From positions 62,001 to 126,000 of the forward strand of contig NZ_BJKP01000001.1 of assembly GCF_008974145.1 (NCBI RefSeq): 64,000 nucleotides of DNA. Direction: 5' to 3'. Positions 1 through 9,287 of this stretch are shown here, one piece after another; within the stretch, counting starts at the first letter, position 1; each line of letters opens with the position of its first letter. The notes beneath the pieces are model-generated. The model made no database searches. It worked only from the letters and a program-made list of their open reading frames with translations, and was not told the DNA's origin. A program made the translations under genes and the position numbers. The DNA comes from Microcystis aeruginosa NIES-4325. Its GTDB lineage: Bacteria; Cyanobacteriota; Cyanobacteriia; Cyanobacteriales; Microcystaceae.

Positions 1-1
1 A

Positions 2-637
2 GTCGCCCAAATGCAACCCTACCACGAGGCAAAATGCCGCGGTAAACAGCAAATCGGCGGCGTTTGGGTTCCTTCCCTAGGTTCCCAGATTGCCGACGGT
101 GAAAATGGTGGCGTGATGATGAATGAATTTCCTCGCGATTTTCCCAATCCCTGGCGGGAAATGCAGGGGGGTTCCAGTGTGGCAGGATTTAACGGTACGG
201 AATATCTGGAGTTAATCGAGGCTGCTGGCGTTAATCCAGAAGATTATCCCCCAATTCAAGCCGTACATCAGCATAAAATCTGGCAGCGAGTTAATCCCGA
301 TGCCGCTACCCCTGAAGCAGTGGAACAGGCGATCGCTGAGTTAAAACAGACCGACCACCGTTTTAGTATGGATGGCGCATCTTGGACCAATGATCTCAGT
401 TGGGTGCGCGGTTACGAAAATGTCCTCGAACCGATGAACCAATTAAGCGCTCAATTCCACGAGAAATATGATCCTTTAGTACAGGCGGATCCTAGTTTTA
501 CCCGACGACCGGATTATCTGGAGGCACTGCTTTATAATTTGCTCGTGCAAACCAGTTGTTTCCGTTATTGGGGCCAGGGTACTTGGACCGATTATGCCCG
601 CACTTTATACGAAAGAGGCGCAGCCTTAACCCGCTAG
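2..637 (+). CDS. Glycoside hydrolase family 57-like protein, C-terminal part (5' end outside window)
   Basis: The reading frame is open to the left edge, so this is the last ~212 codons of a longer gene. The residues resemble the C-terminal region of large cyanobacterial GH57-type proteins: aromatic-rich stretches such as SWTNDLSWVRGYE and FRYWGQGTWTDYARTLYERG, typical of the helical part that follows the (beta/alpha)7 barrel in alpha-glucan-acting enzymes. The catalytic nucleophile region is not inside the window, so substrate cannot be read. A glucan-related role would fit the glgA gene at 61.4 kb, but that is inference. A perfect hairpin follows 14 nt after the stop. Confidence 0.65.
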   Translation, partial: VAQMQPYHEAKCRGKQQIGGVWVPSLGSQIADGENGGVMMNEFPRDFPNPWREMQGGSSVAGFNGTEYLELIEAAGVNPEDYPPIQAVHQHKIWQRVNPDAATPEAVEQAIAELKQTDHRFSMDGASWTNDLSWVRGYENVLEPMNQLSAQFHEKYDPLVQADPSFTRRPDYLEALLYNLLVQTSCFRYWGQGTWTDYARTLYERGAALTR

Positions 638-651
638 GATAGTAAGATATA

Positions 652-674
652 TAGGGCGCAGAATCTGCGCCCTA
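652..674. terminator. Perfect hairpin after the GH57-like gene
   Basis: An 11-bp perfect inverted repeat (TAGGGCGCAGA, one unpaired A, then its complement) begins 14 nt after the stop. It has no clear U-run, so it may be a terminator or one of the short palindromic repeats common in this genome. Confidence 0.5.
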
Positions 675-686
675 GTAGTACATGAA

Positions 687-760
687 TAGGGGTTGCTGAA
701 TAAATCTAAAAACTTTGTTGGATAAGAGTTTTAGGCTTTTTTTTAATCACAAAATTCCTG
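687..760. repeat. Dispersed element end (GGGTTGCTGAATAAATC type)
   Basis: The sequence around 691 reads GGGTTGCTGAATAAATCTA, the same terminal motif found near 11,196, 18,585, 53,184, 53,271, 59,026 and 59,428. No second, inverted end is visible next to it, so this looks like a solo end or a decayed copy. The rest of the 638-822 gap holds only a short GGGT/ACCC hairpin. Confidence 0.45.
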
Positions 761-822
761 GTCTGGGAGTGATCAGGGGGAAATTTAGGTACACCTGAAA
801 ATGGGTAAAAACCCGGCCCTAC

Positions 823-1392
823 TTAAACAAAACGGCAATGCTTGAGCAGAGCGTTTTCCAGTAGGGAATGATATTCTTGTTCGGAGATAGTATAGGCCCC
901 AAATCTAGCCAGATGGGGATTTTGCATTTGGGCATCAAATAGACAGAAATTCCGTTCTCTGAGGTGTTCAACTAACTTGACCATGGCAACCTTAGAACCA
1001 TCGGGAATTTGATAAAACATCGATTCTCCGATAAAAACCCCGCGAATTGCTAAACCTAAAATCCCTCCCGCTAATTGATCCCCTTGCCAAGTCTCGAAAC
1101 TGTGGGCCAAACCGGCTTGGTGTAATTGCTGATAGATTTGGATTAACTCCGGGGAAATCCAAGTCAGCGAGCGATCTGCACAACCGGCACAAACCCCAGC
1201 AAAATTGCGGTTAATAGCCACGCTAAAGCGATTTTGATTCAAAACTCCTTTTAGGGATTTGGGATACCTAAAACGCCGATCTAGAGGGATAAGAGCGCGA
1301 TTTCTACTAGAATACCAATCTAATCTGCCCCCTTCATCGGCCATCAGAAAGTAACCGCGTGCGTATCCTTGTATAATAGAGGCGATATCCAC
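823..1392 (-). CDS. aat: Leucyl/phenylalanyl-tRNA--protein transferase
   Basis: Transfers Leu or Phe from charged tRNA onto the N-terminal Arg or Lys of proteins, marking them for ClpS/ClpAP-type degradation (N-degron pathway); cytosolic. Family signatures are present in order: GYARGYFLM near the N-terminus, a WYSS-RALIPL block, the [12 protein letters not shown] region, [13 protein letters not shown], and [15 protein letters not shown] near the C-terminus. Length (~189 aa) fits the short cyanobacterial form. I chose the GTG at 1392, which gives the usual MDIA start; a TTG at 1404 is also in frame but overlaps the G-rich Shine-Dalgarno-like stretch. It is divergent from the small gene at 1439. 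Confidence 0.9.
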   Translation of the reverse strand: MDIASIIQGYARGYFLMADEGGRLDWYSSRNRALIPLDRRFRYPKSLKGVLNQNRFSVAINRNFAGVCAGCADRSLTWISPELIQIYQQLHQAGLAHSFETWQGDQLAGGILGLAIRGVFIGESMFYQIPDGSKVAMVKLVEHLRERNFCLFDAQMQNPHLARFGAYTISEQEYHSLLENALLKHCRFV

Positions 1393-1438
1393 GACTCCCC
1401 CCAAGAATTCAGTCTCGTAGCCTGATCATTCTCTAATT

Positions 1439-1780
1439 ATGCCTGATCATCCCGCACCAATTCCGCCTATTACTTTACCACCGATCGAAAATCCCCAACA
1501 GGAACAAACTTGGCTGCGCACCGCTTTGCATCGTTGGTTGGATGCAGAATTTATTCCCGAAGCTATTAATGAAACTATCGCTGAACGCGCTAGTCAGATT
1601 TTTCTGCGTCAGCGTTTGGAAGGAGAAAACGATCTCGGTAGCTTGGTGATTGCGATCGTTACCGAGATGCAGGCTTTTGATTTTCGCGAAAGTTTTTATA
1701 GTGAATTTGCCATCGCTAACGCCGTCAGTGATTTGATTTTAGATAGTTTAGGAATCGATCGCTGTTGTGGCCAAAGTTAG
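1439..1780 (+). CDS. Conserved cyanobacterial hypothetical protein, 113 aa
   Basis: I do not recognise a named family. The protein has a proline-rich N-terminus (residues 2-17), then a mostly helical, acidic body without membrane segments or a signal peptide. It starts 46 nt from the divergent aat start, so the two may share a promoter region. It ends 14 nt from the convergent glycosyltransferase gene at 1795. Base composition resembles its neighbours. Probably a small soluble cytosolic protein; function unknown. Confidence 0.6.
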   Translation: MPDHPAPIPPITLPPIENPQQEQTWLRTALHRWLDAEFIPEAINETIAERASQIFLRQRLEGENDLGSLVIAIVTEMQAFDFRESFYSEFAIANAVSDLILDSLGIDRCCGQS

Positions 1781-1794
1781 ACAGTTTTTCTCTG

Positions 1795-3396
1795 CTATTG
1801 GAGTTTAATTTCTATTAGTGCCCCTGCTAATTTTTCTGTACGAATGGGGTACTGCTCATTTAAGAAGTTAACAAAATCTTCTTCGGGATGTGCCACGACG
1901 ATATTACTGTAGTTTTGGGCTAATTCCTTGAGATTGAGTTTTCGCCGCCAGGATTCCACATCGCCATCCTGAAATAATTGAAACTTAACTCGATCGTTAA
2001 CTAAATAGGATAATGCCAAAAAGAAACTAGGGGTATTATCGCTGATAACTATCGGCTTGGTCATGGAGTTTAAAACAGGGGCGATTTCTAGATTAACTCC
2101 ACTGGCTGTACCTCTTTGATCGTCTAAACCAGCATCAGGAGTTAAACCCAAAAATAAACCTGATACTATACCTAGTAGCAGGAAAATCAGCAAGATTTCC
2201 TGTCCTAAATAGTGAAGCCAATTTTTTGGCGATTTTGAGCCGATATAACTGGCAATCAGGTAGGATATAGCCATCTGCATTCCCAGAAAAACTGGTAGAT
2301 AATATCTGGCTTGTAGGGAGCGTACCGATGGTTTTAATAAATCAGGTACAATTTGAAACAGTGTCGGAACAACAATCAAAGTTATGAGGAATAACCAAAC
2401 TTTCGGGGATGTGTATCGGATGAGATGATAAAGAGAATAGACCACTAACAATAATATTAATAGATGAAAAGCCGACTCTAATCTTCCTCGGCGGTGAAAG
2501 AAATCCACAAATACATGACCAGTATGACGAAATAAGGTTTGAGATATTTGGATGATATTAGTCTTAAGCTGTCGATAGTATTGGGTGTTACGATCAATTT
2601 TGTCTAGCTTGCTAAAAATCACGAATAGCCAAGGGCTAAATAAAACTAAGCTGCCAACAGCTGCCAATACATAGCTAACAACTGTTCTTGTAATTTTCAA
2701 TCTCTCTAGAAGAATCACATACAAAGCTTGGGCGATGGCTAGGGAATAGGAGAATAAATGAGCATAAAAAGTTAGGGAGAGACTCAAGCTATACCAGAGC
2801 CAACTTTTAAGCGTATTTTTACGGATTGCTCGCAAAAGAGCAATTCCTGATAAAAGAATTGTCAGCGTCCAGAAACTATATTGGGTAGCGTTTTGTGCCG
2901 AAAGTATCTGAAAGGGAGAAACAGCGAATAAAGCGATCGCTATCCAGCCCGTTAGCGAAGAATCGAATAATTCTAGGCACAACCAATAAAGGCAGGGAAT
3001 GGCCAGGACGCTTAAGAAAATCGAGAAAGTTCTAGCTGAATTTGTCCAAGGAAATGCCCGCATCCAAAAGCGGTTCAACAAATTATAGAGTGGGGGATGC
3101 TCAGGATTACCAATTAAGGCCTGCATTGTATCATTCAGAGATGTTTCAAGATGCGGATATTGGAAACGCTGCAACTCTTCGACTCCAATAATATCTCCTA
3201 TAAAAGCCTGCTCCCGCACCTCTTGAGTCGTGTATCCTGAAGAACGCATAATTCTTCGCACTTCATCGGCACTATAAACTTTTTGCTCTATATGAAAAAA
3301 CCGCAATCCCATACCGATCACTAAAATAGTGATAATCAAAAACTTTCCGAAATTAGCGACCGATTGATCTGGTAAATATTTTTTCTGGTCTGTCAT
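1795..3396 (-). CDS. GT-C fold membrane glycosyltransferase (PMT/ArnT-like, family 39 type)
   Basis: A polytopic membrane protein (about ten or more hydrophobic segments) that would transfer a sugar from a polyprenyl-phosphate donor to an acceptor on the outer side of the membrane. The first loop carries the acidic YSADEV motif expected of the catalytic region, and NPEHPPLYNLL is the conserved loop of the PMT_2/GT39-83 group. I start at ATG 3396; a TTG at 3429 adds 11 residues with no better ribosome site. It lies 60 nt downstream of the GT2 gene on the same strand, which very likely makes its lipid-linked donor. Acceptor (lipid, polysaccharide or protein) cannot be told. Confidence 0.75.
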   Translation of the reverse strand: MTDQKKYLPDQSVANFGKFLIITILVIGMGLRFFHIEQKVYSADEVRRIMRSSGYTTQEVREQAFIGDIIGVEELQRFQYPHLETSLNDTMQALIGNPEHPPLYNLLNRFWMRAFPWTNSARTFSIFLSVLAIPCLYWLCLELFDSSLTGWIAIALFAVSPFQILSAQNATQYSFWTLTILLSGIALLRAIRKNTLKSWLWYSLSLSLTFYAHLFSYSLAIAQALYVILLERLKITRTVVSYVLAAVGSLVLFSPWLFVIFSKLDKIDRNTQYYRQLKTNIIQISQTLFRHTGHVFVDFFHRRGRLESAFHLLILLLVVYSLYHLIRYTSPKVWLFLITLIVVPTLFQIVPDLLKPSVRSLQARYYLPVFLGMQMAISYLIASYIGSKSPKNWLHYLGQEILLIFLLLGIVSGLFLGLTPDAGLDDQRGTASGVNLEIAPVLNSMTKPIVISDNTPSFFLALSYLVNDRVKFQLFQDGDVESWRRKLNLKELAQNYSNIVVAHPEEDFVNFLNEQYPIRTEKLAGALIEIKLQ

Positions 3397-3456
3397 AAGT
3401 TTATTTGTCCGTAGGTCATCAATCAACAAGAATTAATTGATAGTTTTTGGGAAGGT

Positions 3457-4395
3457 TTAATTGATTTCCAACCCAGCGATCTCAGCGATCGTATAAGCGG
3501 GTCTTCCTTTAACTTCTTCGTAAATTCGCCCGATGTATTCCCCTAATATGCCGACACTGATCAATTGTACCGAACCCAAGAAAAACACAGCGATCAAGAT
3601 AGTAGCTAAACCGGTAACGGGAGAGTCGGGTTGCTGTAAGCGCCAGTAGAGAACCAGTAAAGCCATAAACAGGGCAATTAAAGCGGAAAATAGGCCTAAA
3701 TAAGTGGAAATACGCAGGGGAATCTTAGAAAAAGACACCAAGCTATTAATCGCTAAAGCTAGGGATTTTTTAAAAGTGTACTTGACTTCCCCGGCAAACC
3801 GGGGATCTCGCTCAAACTTAACAGCAGTTTGTCGGAAACCAATCCAAGCGCGCAAACCGCGAATATAACGATTCCGTTCTGGCATAGAATTTAATAGGTC
3901 TACTACCTGACGATCCATCAGACAAAAATCCCCCGTGTCCGCAGGGATATCCACGTCGGCCAATTGTCGCAGCAATCTATAGAAAAGGTAGGCAGTTAGG
4001 CGTTTAAACCAACTTTCTTTTTTCCGTTTTGTTCTCTGGGCGTAAACCACATGATAACCTGCTTGCCAAGACTCAATCATTTTGGGAATCAATTCCGGTG
4101 GATCCTGCAAGTCGGCATCGAGGACAACAATAACTTGACCCCTGGCAAAATTAAGTCCTGCCGTTACTGCTGCCTGATGGCCAAAGTTACGAGCAAAGCT
4201 AATGTAACAGACCCTAGCATCTCTTTCCTGTAGTTCCCGCATCAAATTTAAGGAGCGGTCGCGACTGCCATCATTGATCAGAATCAGTTCCACAGAATCA
4301 TCTAAACTATCCATGACGTCACTGACACGGCGATAGAGTTCTGGAATGGTTTCTTCCTCGTCATAAATCGGAATAATTAGGGAATATTTCGGCAT
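3457..4395 (-). CDS. Family 2 glycosyltransferase, polyprenyl-phosphate sugar synthase (GtrB/DPM1-like)
   Basis: Would move a sugar from a nucleotide donor onto polyprenyl phosphate at the inner membrane face. The GT-A domain occupies residues 1-210, with [13 protein letters not shown] at the start, INDGSRDRS at 40-48 and the metal/donor motif [13 protein letters not shown] with D93 and D95. Two hydrophobic segments at about 230-255 and 265-290 anchor it, as in GtrB. Length (312 aa) is normal. It is the first gene of a two-gene unit with the GT-C protein downstream, the classic donor-maker and donor-user pairing. Confidence 0.85.
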   Translation of the reverse strand: MPKYSLIIPIYDEEETIPELYRRVSDVMDSLDDSVELILINDGSRDRSLNLMRELQERDARVCYISFARNFGHQAAVTAGLNFARGQVIVVLDADLQDPPELIPKMIESWQAGYHVVYAQRTKRKKESWFKRLTAYLFYRLLRQLADVDIPADTGDFCLMDRQVVDLLNSMPERNRYIRGLRAWIGFRQTAVKFERDPRFAGEVKYTFKKSLALAINSLVSFSKIPLRISTYLGLFSALIALFMALLVLYWRLQQPDSPVTGLATILIAVFFLGSVQLISVGILGEYIGRIYEEVKGRPAYTIAEIAGLEIN

Positions 4396-4508
4396 TTTCG
4401 AGAGGTTGAACGGACAAAAGCCTGGTTTTTATGGCGGCCGCTACGCTCTAAATATTCTGGTAAAGTATCCCTTTTGTCAACTTAATAGATTACTGCTAGA
4501 CAGTGCCT

Positions 4509-5291
4509 TTAAATTGCCAAAGAATGATCGACCATTGCTTGCCGACGTAAACAATTCCAGTAGGCTGCATAGAGATCTGTCTGTTGACCGCGTAGGGAAG
4601 CGATCGCAGGCGCAGCAGGAAAAGGCCAGAGACGATCAAAAACCACGTCCCGATGAGCCAGACGAAACTGTAACAAGTAAACAGAAGCAGGAGCCTTTAA
4701 ATTATCCAGTAATTGCGCCGCCAGCCGATGTAAAGACTTAAGACTCTCTCTTTCTAGACTAATCGGTTGACTGTAGGCGTTAGGAATCATACCCTCCCCG
4801 ATCACCTCACCGTATTCTAAACCCTTAGATGTCACCGTGATCGGCAACCAAAGATCCCCAAAAGAAGAATCTCCCTGACTGGTTTTATAGTGCAGGGTAT
4901 GGGCAACCCAGGCGCGTCTTTCCTCGATATCCCGACAAGCTTGATAAACTTTTTTACCAGGAAAATTCACCCAATTGGGCAATTGAATTGTTAAGGGACA
5001 CCAGATTAAATTATTTTGGGCGGTTTTACCCGACTCCATTTTTGACCACAAAGAAGCCGTCCCAGTCACCTCCACCGCCAAGGATTTAGGAACCGCATTT
5101 TTTAAGGCAATCACCATCTTTTCGGTAACGGGCGATAGCCGAGACATCTGACCACTGGCTTGAGCTTCGGCATTAACGAGAATGATAACTTTGTCCATTT
5201 CTTCTTGTGGGTTGGGTGAACTTGAACGATCAGCGGTGAGGTTGGTTAAGAGTGAGAACTGACTGGGGTTCAATGCTTCTGTAGTCGCCAT
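4509..5291 (-). CDS. Conserved cyanobacterial protein of unknown function, 260 aa
   Basis: No family recognised. A soluble protein with a low-complexity Ser/Thr/Asn-rich N-terminus (1-30) and a mixed alpha/beta body ending in a helical region (RQQTDLYAAY type) near the C-terminus. No signal peptide or membrane segment. I start at ATG 5291; an upstream in-frame TTG at 5330 would add 13 residues. Its stop lies 113 nt before the start of the GT2 gene on the same strand, so partial co-transcription is possible. Confidence 0.55.
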   Translation of the reverse strand: MATTEALNPSQFSLLTNLTADRSSSPNPQEEMDKVIILVNAEAQASGQMSRLSPVTEKMVIALKNAVPKSLAVEVTGTASLWSKMESGKTAQNNLIWCPLTIQLPNWVNFPGKKVYQACRDIEERRAWVAHTLHYKTSQGDSSFGDLWLPITVTSKGLEYGEVIGEGMIPNAYSQPISLERESLKSLHRLAAQLLDNLKAPASVYLLQFRLAHRDVVFDRLWPFPAAPAIASLRGQQTDLYAAYWNCLRRQAMVDHSLAI

Positions 5292-5424
5292 GGCAAAAGC
5301 TATTTCTCTGGATTTTAGCGGATTATACAAGAGCGTAACTATTTTCTATGGATTTTTTCAACAACAACCATATTCGAGGCATGATTTTGCTGCTCCCCCT
5401 CATAGAATACCCTAATTGACACTC

Positions 5425-5625
5425 CTATGGCACTGGGCACTTCGGGATTCTTTGGTTCCGCCGAGTTTCCTCGATCAAGGCGGCTGGTATGCACACTCGC
5501 CACTTGGGGAACCTCCAAGACCGCACTGGCTTGGCAGCGTATGAGTTGTTAAACTTTGGATAAACGTCACCGCCTGATACCAAATCCGTTTTTAATACTA
5601 TGATTAACTCCCAATCCAACTTCAA
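5425..5625 (-). pseudogene. Possible decayed tail of an IS200/IS605-type TnpB gene
   Basis: The 376-nt gap 5292-5667 holds a short open stretch whose translation (SGGDVYPKF, then VRSWRFPKWR, ending IPKCPVP) has the flavour of the variable tail downstream of the last zinc ribbon in cyanobacterial TnpB proteins. No zinc ribbon, RuvC motif or start is present, so at best it is a 3' remnant. The remainder of the gap shows no other gene. Low confidence. Confidence 0.2.
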
Positions 5626-5667
5626 AAACCCAGTTATGGATTGTTTTCTCTCACTTCCTACTTCCCA

Positions 5668-6663
5668 TTAGAATTGAATTTTACTCATGTCTAGGGATAA
5701 AAAGCGATCGAGTCCTAAATACATCCAATAAATAGAGTTTGGGGATTCCTGAATAGTTTTTTGAAATCCCAAGGCTGCCGCTAATTTCTCATAATCGGGA
5801 TGAATAATCAAAGTATGTAAATCGCAGAGATTAGGAAAATCTAATGTCATTTTCTGGAGAGTTTTTTGAGCATCTTGTAGGAAGATTAAACGATATTTAT
5901 CTAAATAATTAGCATCGATCATCCAACTGCGAATAAATACCGAAAGACAATTTTTATCTCCCACAGATGCCATTTTAAAAGGATCCTGTTCGTTGATTGC
6001 ACTTAGATGTAAACTCTTGTTAGGAGAGGTAAAAAAATTCGCTTCCGACTCGTTGGCAGTGGGATAGAGGAGATAAAAACCGACGGGATTAAGATTATCT
6101 ACCCGACGCAAAACTCGCATACCTGTGGCGTAATCTTTTGCCCAACCCCGCAACAGACGAGAAATGCGATGGGGAATTGCCTCAGCATTGCGGTTCATCC
6201 AGTTATAATTGCGTGTCAGCAAGTTAGCCACAGGAATCGCATCACAACGGGGATTAAATTGATCTAATTGCAATTCTACAGATGATTCTGAGCTATCAGA
6301 CTCTAAAATCCCCGCAATTGGCTTGATTTTAATTCTGGTTGTGTTGCCGTCAAAAATTTTTTCGATTAAACCAAGGGCTGCTAATTTATCTAACATCATA
6401 CCAGCAGAGCGATCGCTGCCCTGGTCCTGATCCTGATAAAATAAATCCGATGCTTGCCGATGGGTACAGATAATGGAAGTGGTGGGAAAAATTAACCGGG
6501 ATAAAGGGGGTTTTGCCTGTCCCTCCTTGGCGATCGCATAAATCCAGAGACGCAGAAAACAAGTGGCACGCACCCGGGTTAATCCCACTCTCCCCACCAA
6601 GCGCTCGATCATTTGTTCTTGTTTTTCCCAAGAAAACCAAATTTTTAGGTGTTTGCTCTCCAT
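5668..6663 (-). CDS. Cyanobacterial protein with winged-helix-like N-terminus and acetyltransferase-like C-terminus
   Basis: Not a named family I can place. The first ~130 residues look like a helix-turn-helix/winged-helix region: VRATCFLRLWIYAIAKEG, then LDKLAALGLIEKIFDGN followed by a beta hairpin TRIKIKPI. The second half (about 170-325) has the layout of a GNAT fold, with GFYLLYP, SVFIRSWMID, and HTLIIHPDYEKLAAALGFQ close to the acetyl-CoA loop and the beta-bulge region of GNAT enzymes. I start at ATG 6663, preceded by AGGA; an upstream TTG at 6687 is in frame. Function is inferred only from shape. Confidence 0.5.
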   Translation of the reverse strand: MESKHLKIWFSWEKQEQMIERLVGRVGLTRVRATCFLRLWIYAIAKEGQAKPPLSRLIFPTTSIICTHRQASDLFYQDQDQGSDRSAGMMLDKLAALGLIEKIFDGNTTRIKIKPIAGILESDSSESSVELQLDQFNPRCDAIPVANLLTRNYNWMNRNAEAIPHRISRLLRGWAKDYATGMRVLRRVDNLNPVGFYLLYPTANESEANFFTSPNKSLHLSAINEQDPFKMASVGDKNCLSVFIRSWMIDANYLDKYRLIFLQDAQKTLQKMTLDFPNLCDLHTLIIHPDYEKLAAALGFQKTIQESPNSIYWMYLGLDRFLSLDMSKIQF

Positions 6664-6822
6664 CTTTTTAGTCCTAGCTTCTGACAACGATTATACTTGA
6701 TGCTTCACCCCACTTCACCCCACTTCACCCAAGTTCTCAACCCTCCCCCTACTAGATAGCGCTCATTGTTGTTGCACATCTAGAACAGACAGAATGGGTG
6801 TAGAAACATTTAGGAGACGATT

Positions 6823-7113
6823 ATGAACGATAAAAAATACGGTACTACTCCCAGTCATACTCAAGCGTGGATTTTTCAAACTTGGTTATCTTTTCTTGTC
6901 TCTATTTTCGCCACTTCTTTAGGGGTTGTTTATCTGCCAGTAGATGCGTGGATTAAAGGTTATTTAGGCATGGGTTTACTATTTAGCGTCGGTTCCACCA
7001 TTAATTTATCAAAAACTGTCCGCGATGTCGAAGAATCTAAACGCTTAATTAATCGTATTGATGAAGCAAAGTTAGAACGGATATTGAGTCAGTACGATCC
7101 TTATAAGGAGTAA
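6823..7113 (+). CDS. YiaA/YiaB-like two-helix inner membrane protein
   Basis: A 96-residue protein with two hydrophobic helices (about residues 17-37 and 43-62) around a short turn, followed by a charged cytosolic tail, matching the YiaAB two-helix domain. The sequence AWIFQTWLSFLVS is typical. AGGAGA lies 7 nt upstream of the ATG, a good ribosome site. It sits 69 nt upstream of the Coq4-like gene on the same strand, so the two may be co-transcribed. The family has no firmly known function. Confidence 0.75.
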   Translation: MNDKKYGTTPSHTQAWIFQTWLSFLVSIFATSLGVVYLPVDAWIKGYLGMGLLFSVGSTINLSKTVRDVEESKRLINRIDEAKLERILSQYDPYKE

Positions 7114-7182
7114 TTTTTTGCAGTTATTGGTTATCTGTTTTTCGATTATTTTCACTCTTTTTACTTGCTTAGGAGAGCTTAT

Positions 7183-7836
7183 ATGCTATTTACGACTAAT
7201 CTAATCAGTGTGACCAAAGGAATAATTTCTCTTTTACAAAATCCCGGTAATACGATGTCTGTATATGATATTGAAGACGGCTTAAAAGAGAGTTGGTTAC
7301 AGCGATTATCTTTGCAATATGTTAAAAGCGATCGAGCTACCGCCCAAATAATTGCCCAAAGATATCTGGCCGCTAGTCCCTGTTTAGAAACCCTGCTAAA
7401 ACTCCCAGAAGATTCCCTGGGTTATCATTATGCTACTCACCTAATTAGTCTCAATTTCGATCCTAATTTTTATCGGTCTATTCAAGTCAATTCCGATACC
7501 GATTATCTGCTGCTTCGCCTACGGCAAACTCACGATATCTGGCATATAGTCACGGGTTTTGGTGTCGATGTCATGGGAGAATTTCAACTGAAAGCTTTTG
7601 AATTAAGTCAAACTCGTCGCCCTCTAGCTATTGTCATAATTTTAGGGGGATTATTGGGAGCTTTATTTTCTTCGCCACTTTCCTTATATTCTCTCTGGAA
7701 AGAGATTGTCAACGCCTATAATTTGGGCAAAAATACTCGACCTTTTTTAGCGCAAAAATGGGAACTAGCTTGGGAGAAACCCCTGCTAGTTTGGCGGCAA
7801 GAATTGGCGATTGTCCACTCGAACCTAGTAAATTAA
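7183..7836 (+). CDS. Coq4 family protein
   Basis: Member of the Coq4 family, which in eukaryotes and proteobacteria acts in ubiquinone biosynthesis. The hallmark metal-binding motif HDxxH is present (THDIWHIVTGFG, with a downstream Glu in GE), about residues 119-135. A hydrophobic stretch near residues 153-175 could contact the membrane. AGGAGA sits 6 nt before the ATG at 7183, which fixes the start; an upstream TTG at 7165 is less likely. Cyanobacteria make plastoquinone, not ubiquinone, so the substrate here is not obvious and a different quinone or lipid role is possible. Confidence 0.8.
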   Translation: MLFTTNLISVTKGIISLLQNPGNTMSVYDIEDGLKESWLQRLSLQYVKSDRATAQIIAQRYLAASPCLETLLKLPEDSLGYHYATHLISLNFDPNFYRSIQVNSDTDYLLLRLRQTHDIWHIVTGFGVDVMGEFQLKAFELSQTRRPLAIVIILGGLLGALFSSPLSLYSLWKEIVNAYNLGKNTRPFLAQKWELAWEKPLLVWRQELAIVHSNLVN

Positions 7837-8054
7837 TTTTGTTGGACTACTTAAAATAATCGACTAACTGGAATAAATCCCGATTAATGGGACAAAATAA
7901 GGCAATTTGCCGATTCAGGGGCTAGAGGATAGAAAAATTGTCAGACAATCGGGAAAAAGTGACAGGGGAAAAATTTTTCTGAACTGGAGTAGCCAAAAAA
8001 TCCCAGTCTGGGTAAAATTGATTATCGATCGATTGTGTGAGGAGTCCGATTCCC

Positions 8055-9194
8055 ATGACCAATAAACACACAGCAAGGCTGCTGGGCAGTTACCTGCAGC
8101 GCCTGCCTGCCCATAGCTGGCTCGTCCTAGTTTTTTGGGCTTTGATTATCGCTCCAGTCCAAGCTGCTGTCGAGTTACGCATTGCCATCAGTAAAGGTGT
8201 TAGCGCCGTCTCCGTGGGTAGTTCCACCGATGCTGTGGTGAAAGATGGGGCCGGCAGAGTCTTAGGAGAATTGACTGCCATGAATGCCCTCAATGCTAAT
8301 CCTAGAGGAAAAGCGGTGGGTTTGGCCGATTGGCAGGCCAGTCAGTTGATCATCGAACCAGGTAATGATGGTTACGTCTGGATTAACGATCGCTGGTATC
8401 GAGGACGAACAAGGATCATTCGGCAAGGTTCTGGGGTGACAGCCCTAAATTTAGTCAATTTAGAGGAATATCTCTATAGTGTCGTCGGTGCGGAGGCGAT
8501 TCCCTCTTGGCCGCAAGAGGCCTTAAAAGCCCAATCCGTGGCGGCGCGCACCTATGCTCTCTACCAAATGAATACTTCCGGGAATCGCATCTACGATCTC
8601 GATACTACCACCCGCACCCAAGTTTATAAGGGTCTAGAAAGCGAGTTTACTACCACCCACGAGGCGGTTAATGCCACTGCCGGACAAATTATGAGTTTCA
8701 ACGGCAAACCGATTCTAGCGGTGTTTCACTCCTCCTCTGGGGGTCATACGGAAAATGTCGAGGATGTTTGGAATTCCCCCTTACCCTACCTGCGCGGTGT
8801 CGTCGATTACGATCAAGTCGCCCCAGTATTCCAATGGTCAAAAAACTTTAGCGCCAGTGAATTAGGCCGTTTAATTGGTGGTGTTGGTCGCGTGCGATCG
8901 CTATCCCCCGAAAGGATCACTCCCCACGGACGGGTGATTAGAATGCGTATAGTGGGCGATCAAGGCTCTAAATTAATCTCTGATAGCCAATTGCGGCGAA
9001 TACTCGAGCTGCGTAGTACCCTATTCACTATTTCAGCTAATAACGGTACTTTTGCCATTAATGGTCGCGGTTTCGGTCATGGGATCGGTTTAAGTCAATG
9101 GGGTGCTTTTTCCCTCGCTGACCAAGGGGTGACTTATGAGCGCATTCTCAGCCATTATTATCAAAATGCTCGTTTAACTGAAATGCCCAATTAA
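8055..9194 (+). CDS. SpoIID/LytB domain secreted protein
   Basis: Exported protein of the SpoIID family, related to lytic transglycosylases and amidase enhancers that act on peptidoglycan in the periplasm. A signal peptide covers the first ~38 residues (hydrophobic WLVLVFWALIIAP, cleavage likely after QAA). The SpoIID core follows: VNLEEYLYSVVGAE, KAQSVAARTYAL, GHTENVEDVW, and the closing GRGFGHGIGLSQWGA. ATG 8055 is preceded by GGAG 10 nt upstream; a GTG at 8037 is in frame but overlaps that site. A cell-wall remodelling role fits; sporulation is not relevant in this phylum. Confidence 0.85.
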   Translation: MTNKHTARLLGSYLQRLPAHSWLVLVFWALIIAPVQAAVELRIAISKGVSAVSVGSSTDAVVKDGAGRVLGELTAMNALNANPRGKAVGLADWQASQLIIEPGNDGYVWINDRWYRGRTRIIRQGSGVTALNLVNLEEYLYSVVGAEAIPSWPQEALKAQSVAARTYALYQMNTSGNRIYDLDTTTRTQVYKGLESEFTTTHEAVNATAGQIMSFNGKPILAVFHSSSGGHTENVEDVWNSPLPYLRGVVDYDQVAPVFQWSKNFSASELGRLIGGVGRVRSLSPERITPHGRVIRMRIVGDQGSKLISDSQLRRILELRSTLFTISANNGTFAINGRGFGHGIGLSQWGAFSLADQGVTYERILSHYYQNARLTEMPN

Positions 9195-9287
9195 AAAGGC
9201 TGTCAGCCATTTCCAGTGAACTGATAACAAGGATCGAATCTAAAGCCTAATTGGTTAAGCTAAGTAGGGAGGCACAATTATTTGTGG

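Noticed and set aside
4406-4741. 111-codon plus-strand frame
   Set aside because: Mostly antisense to the 260-aa gene; low-complexity charged sequence with no start signal.
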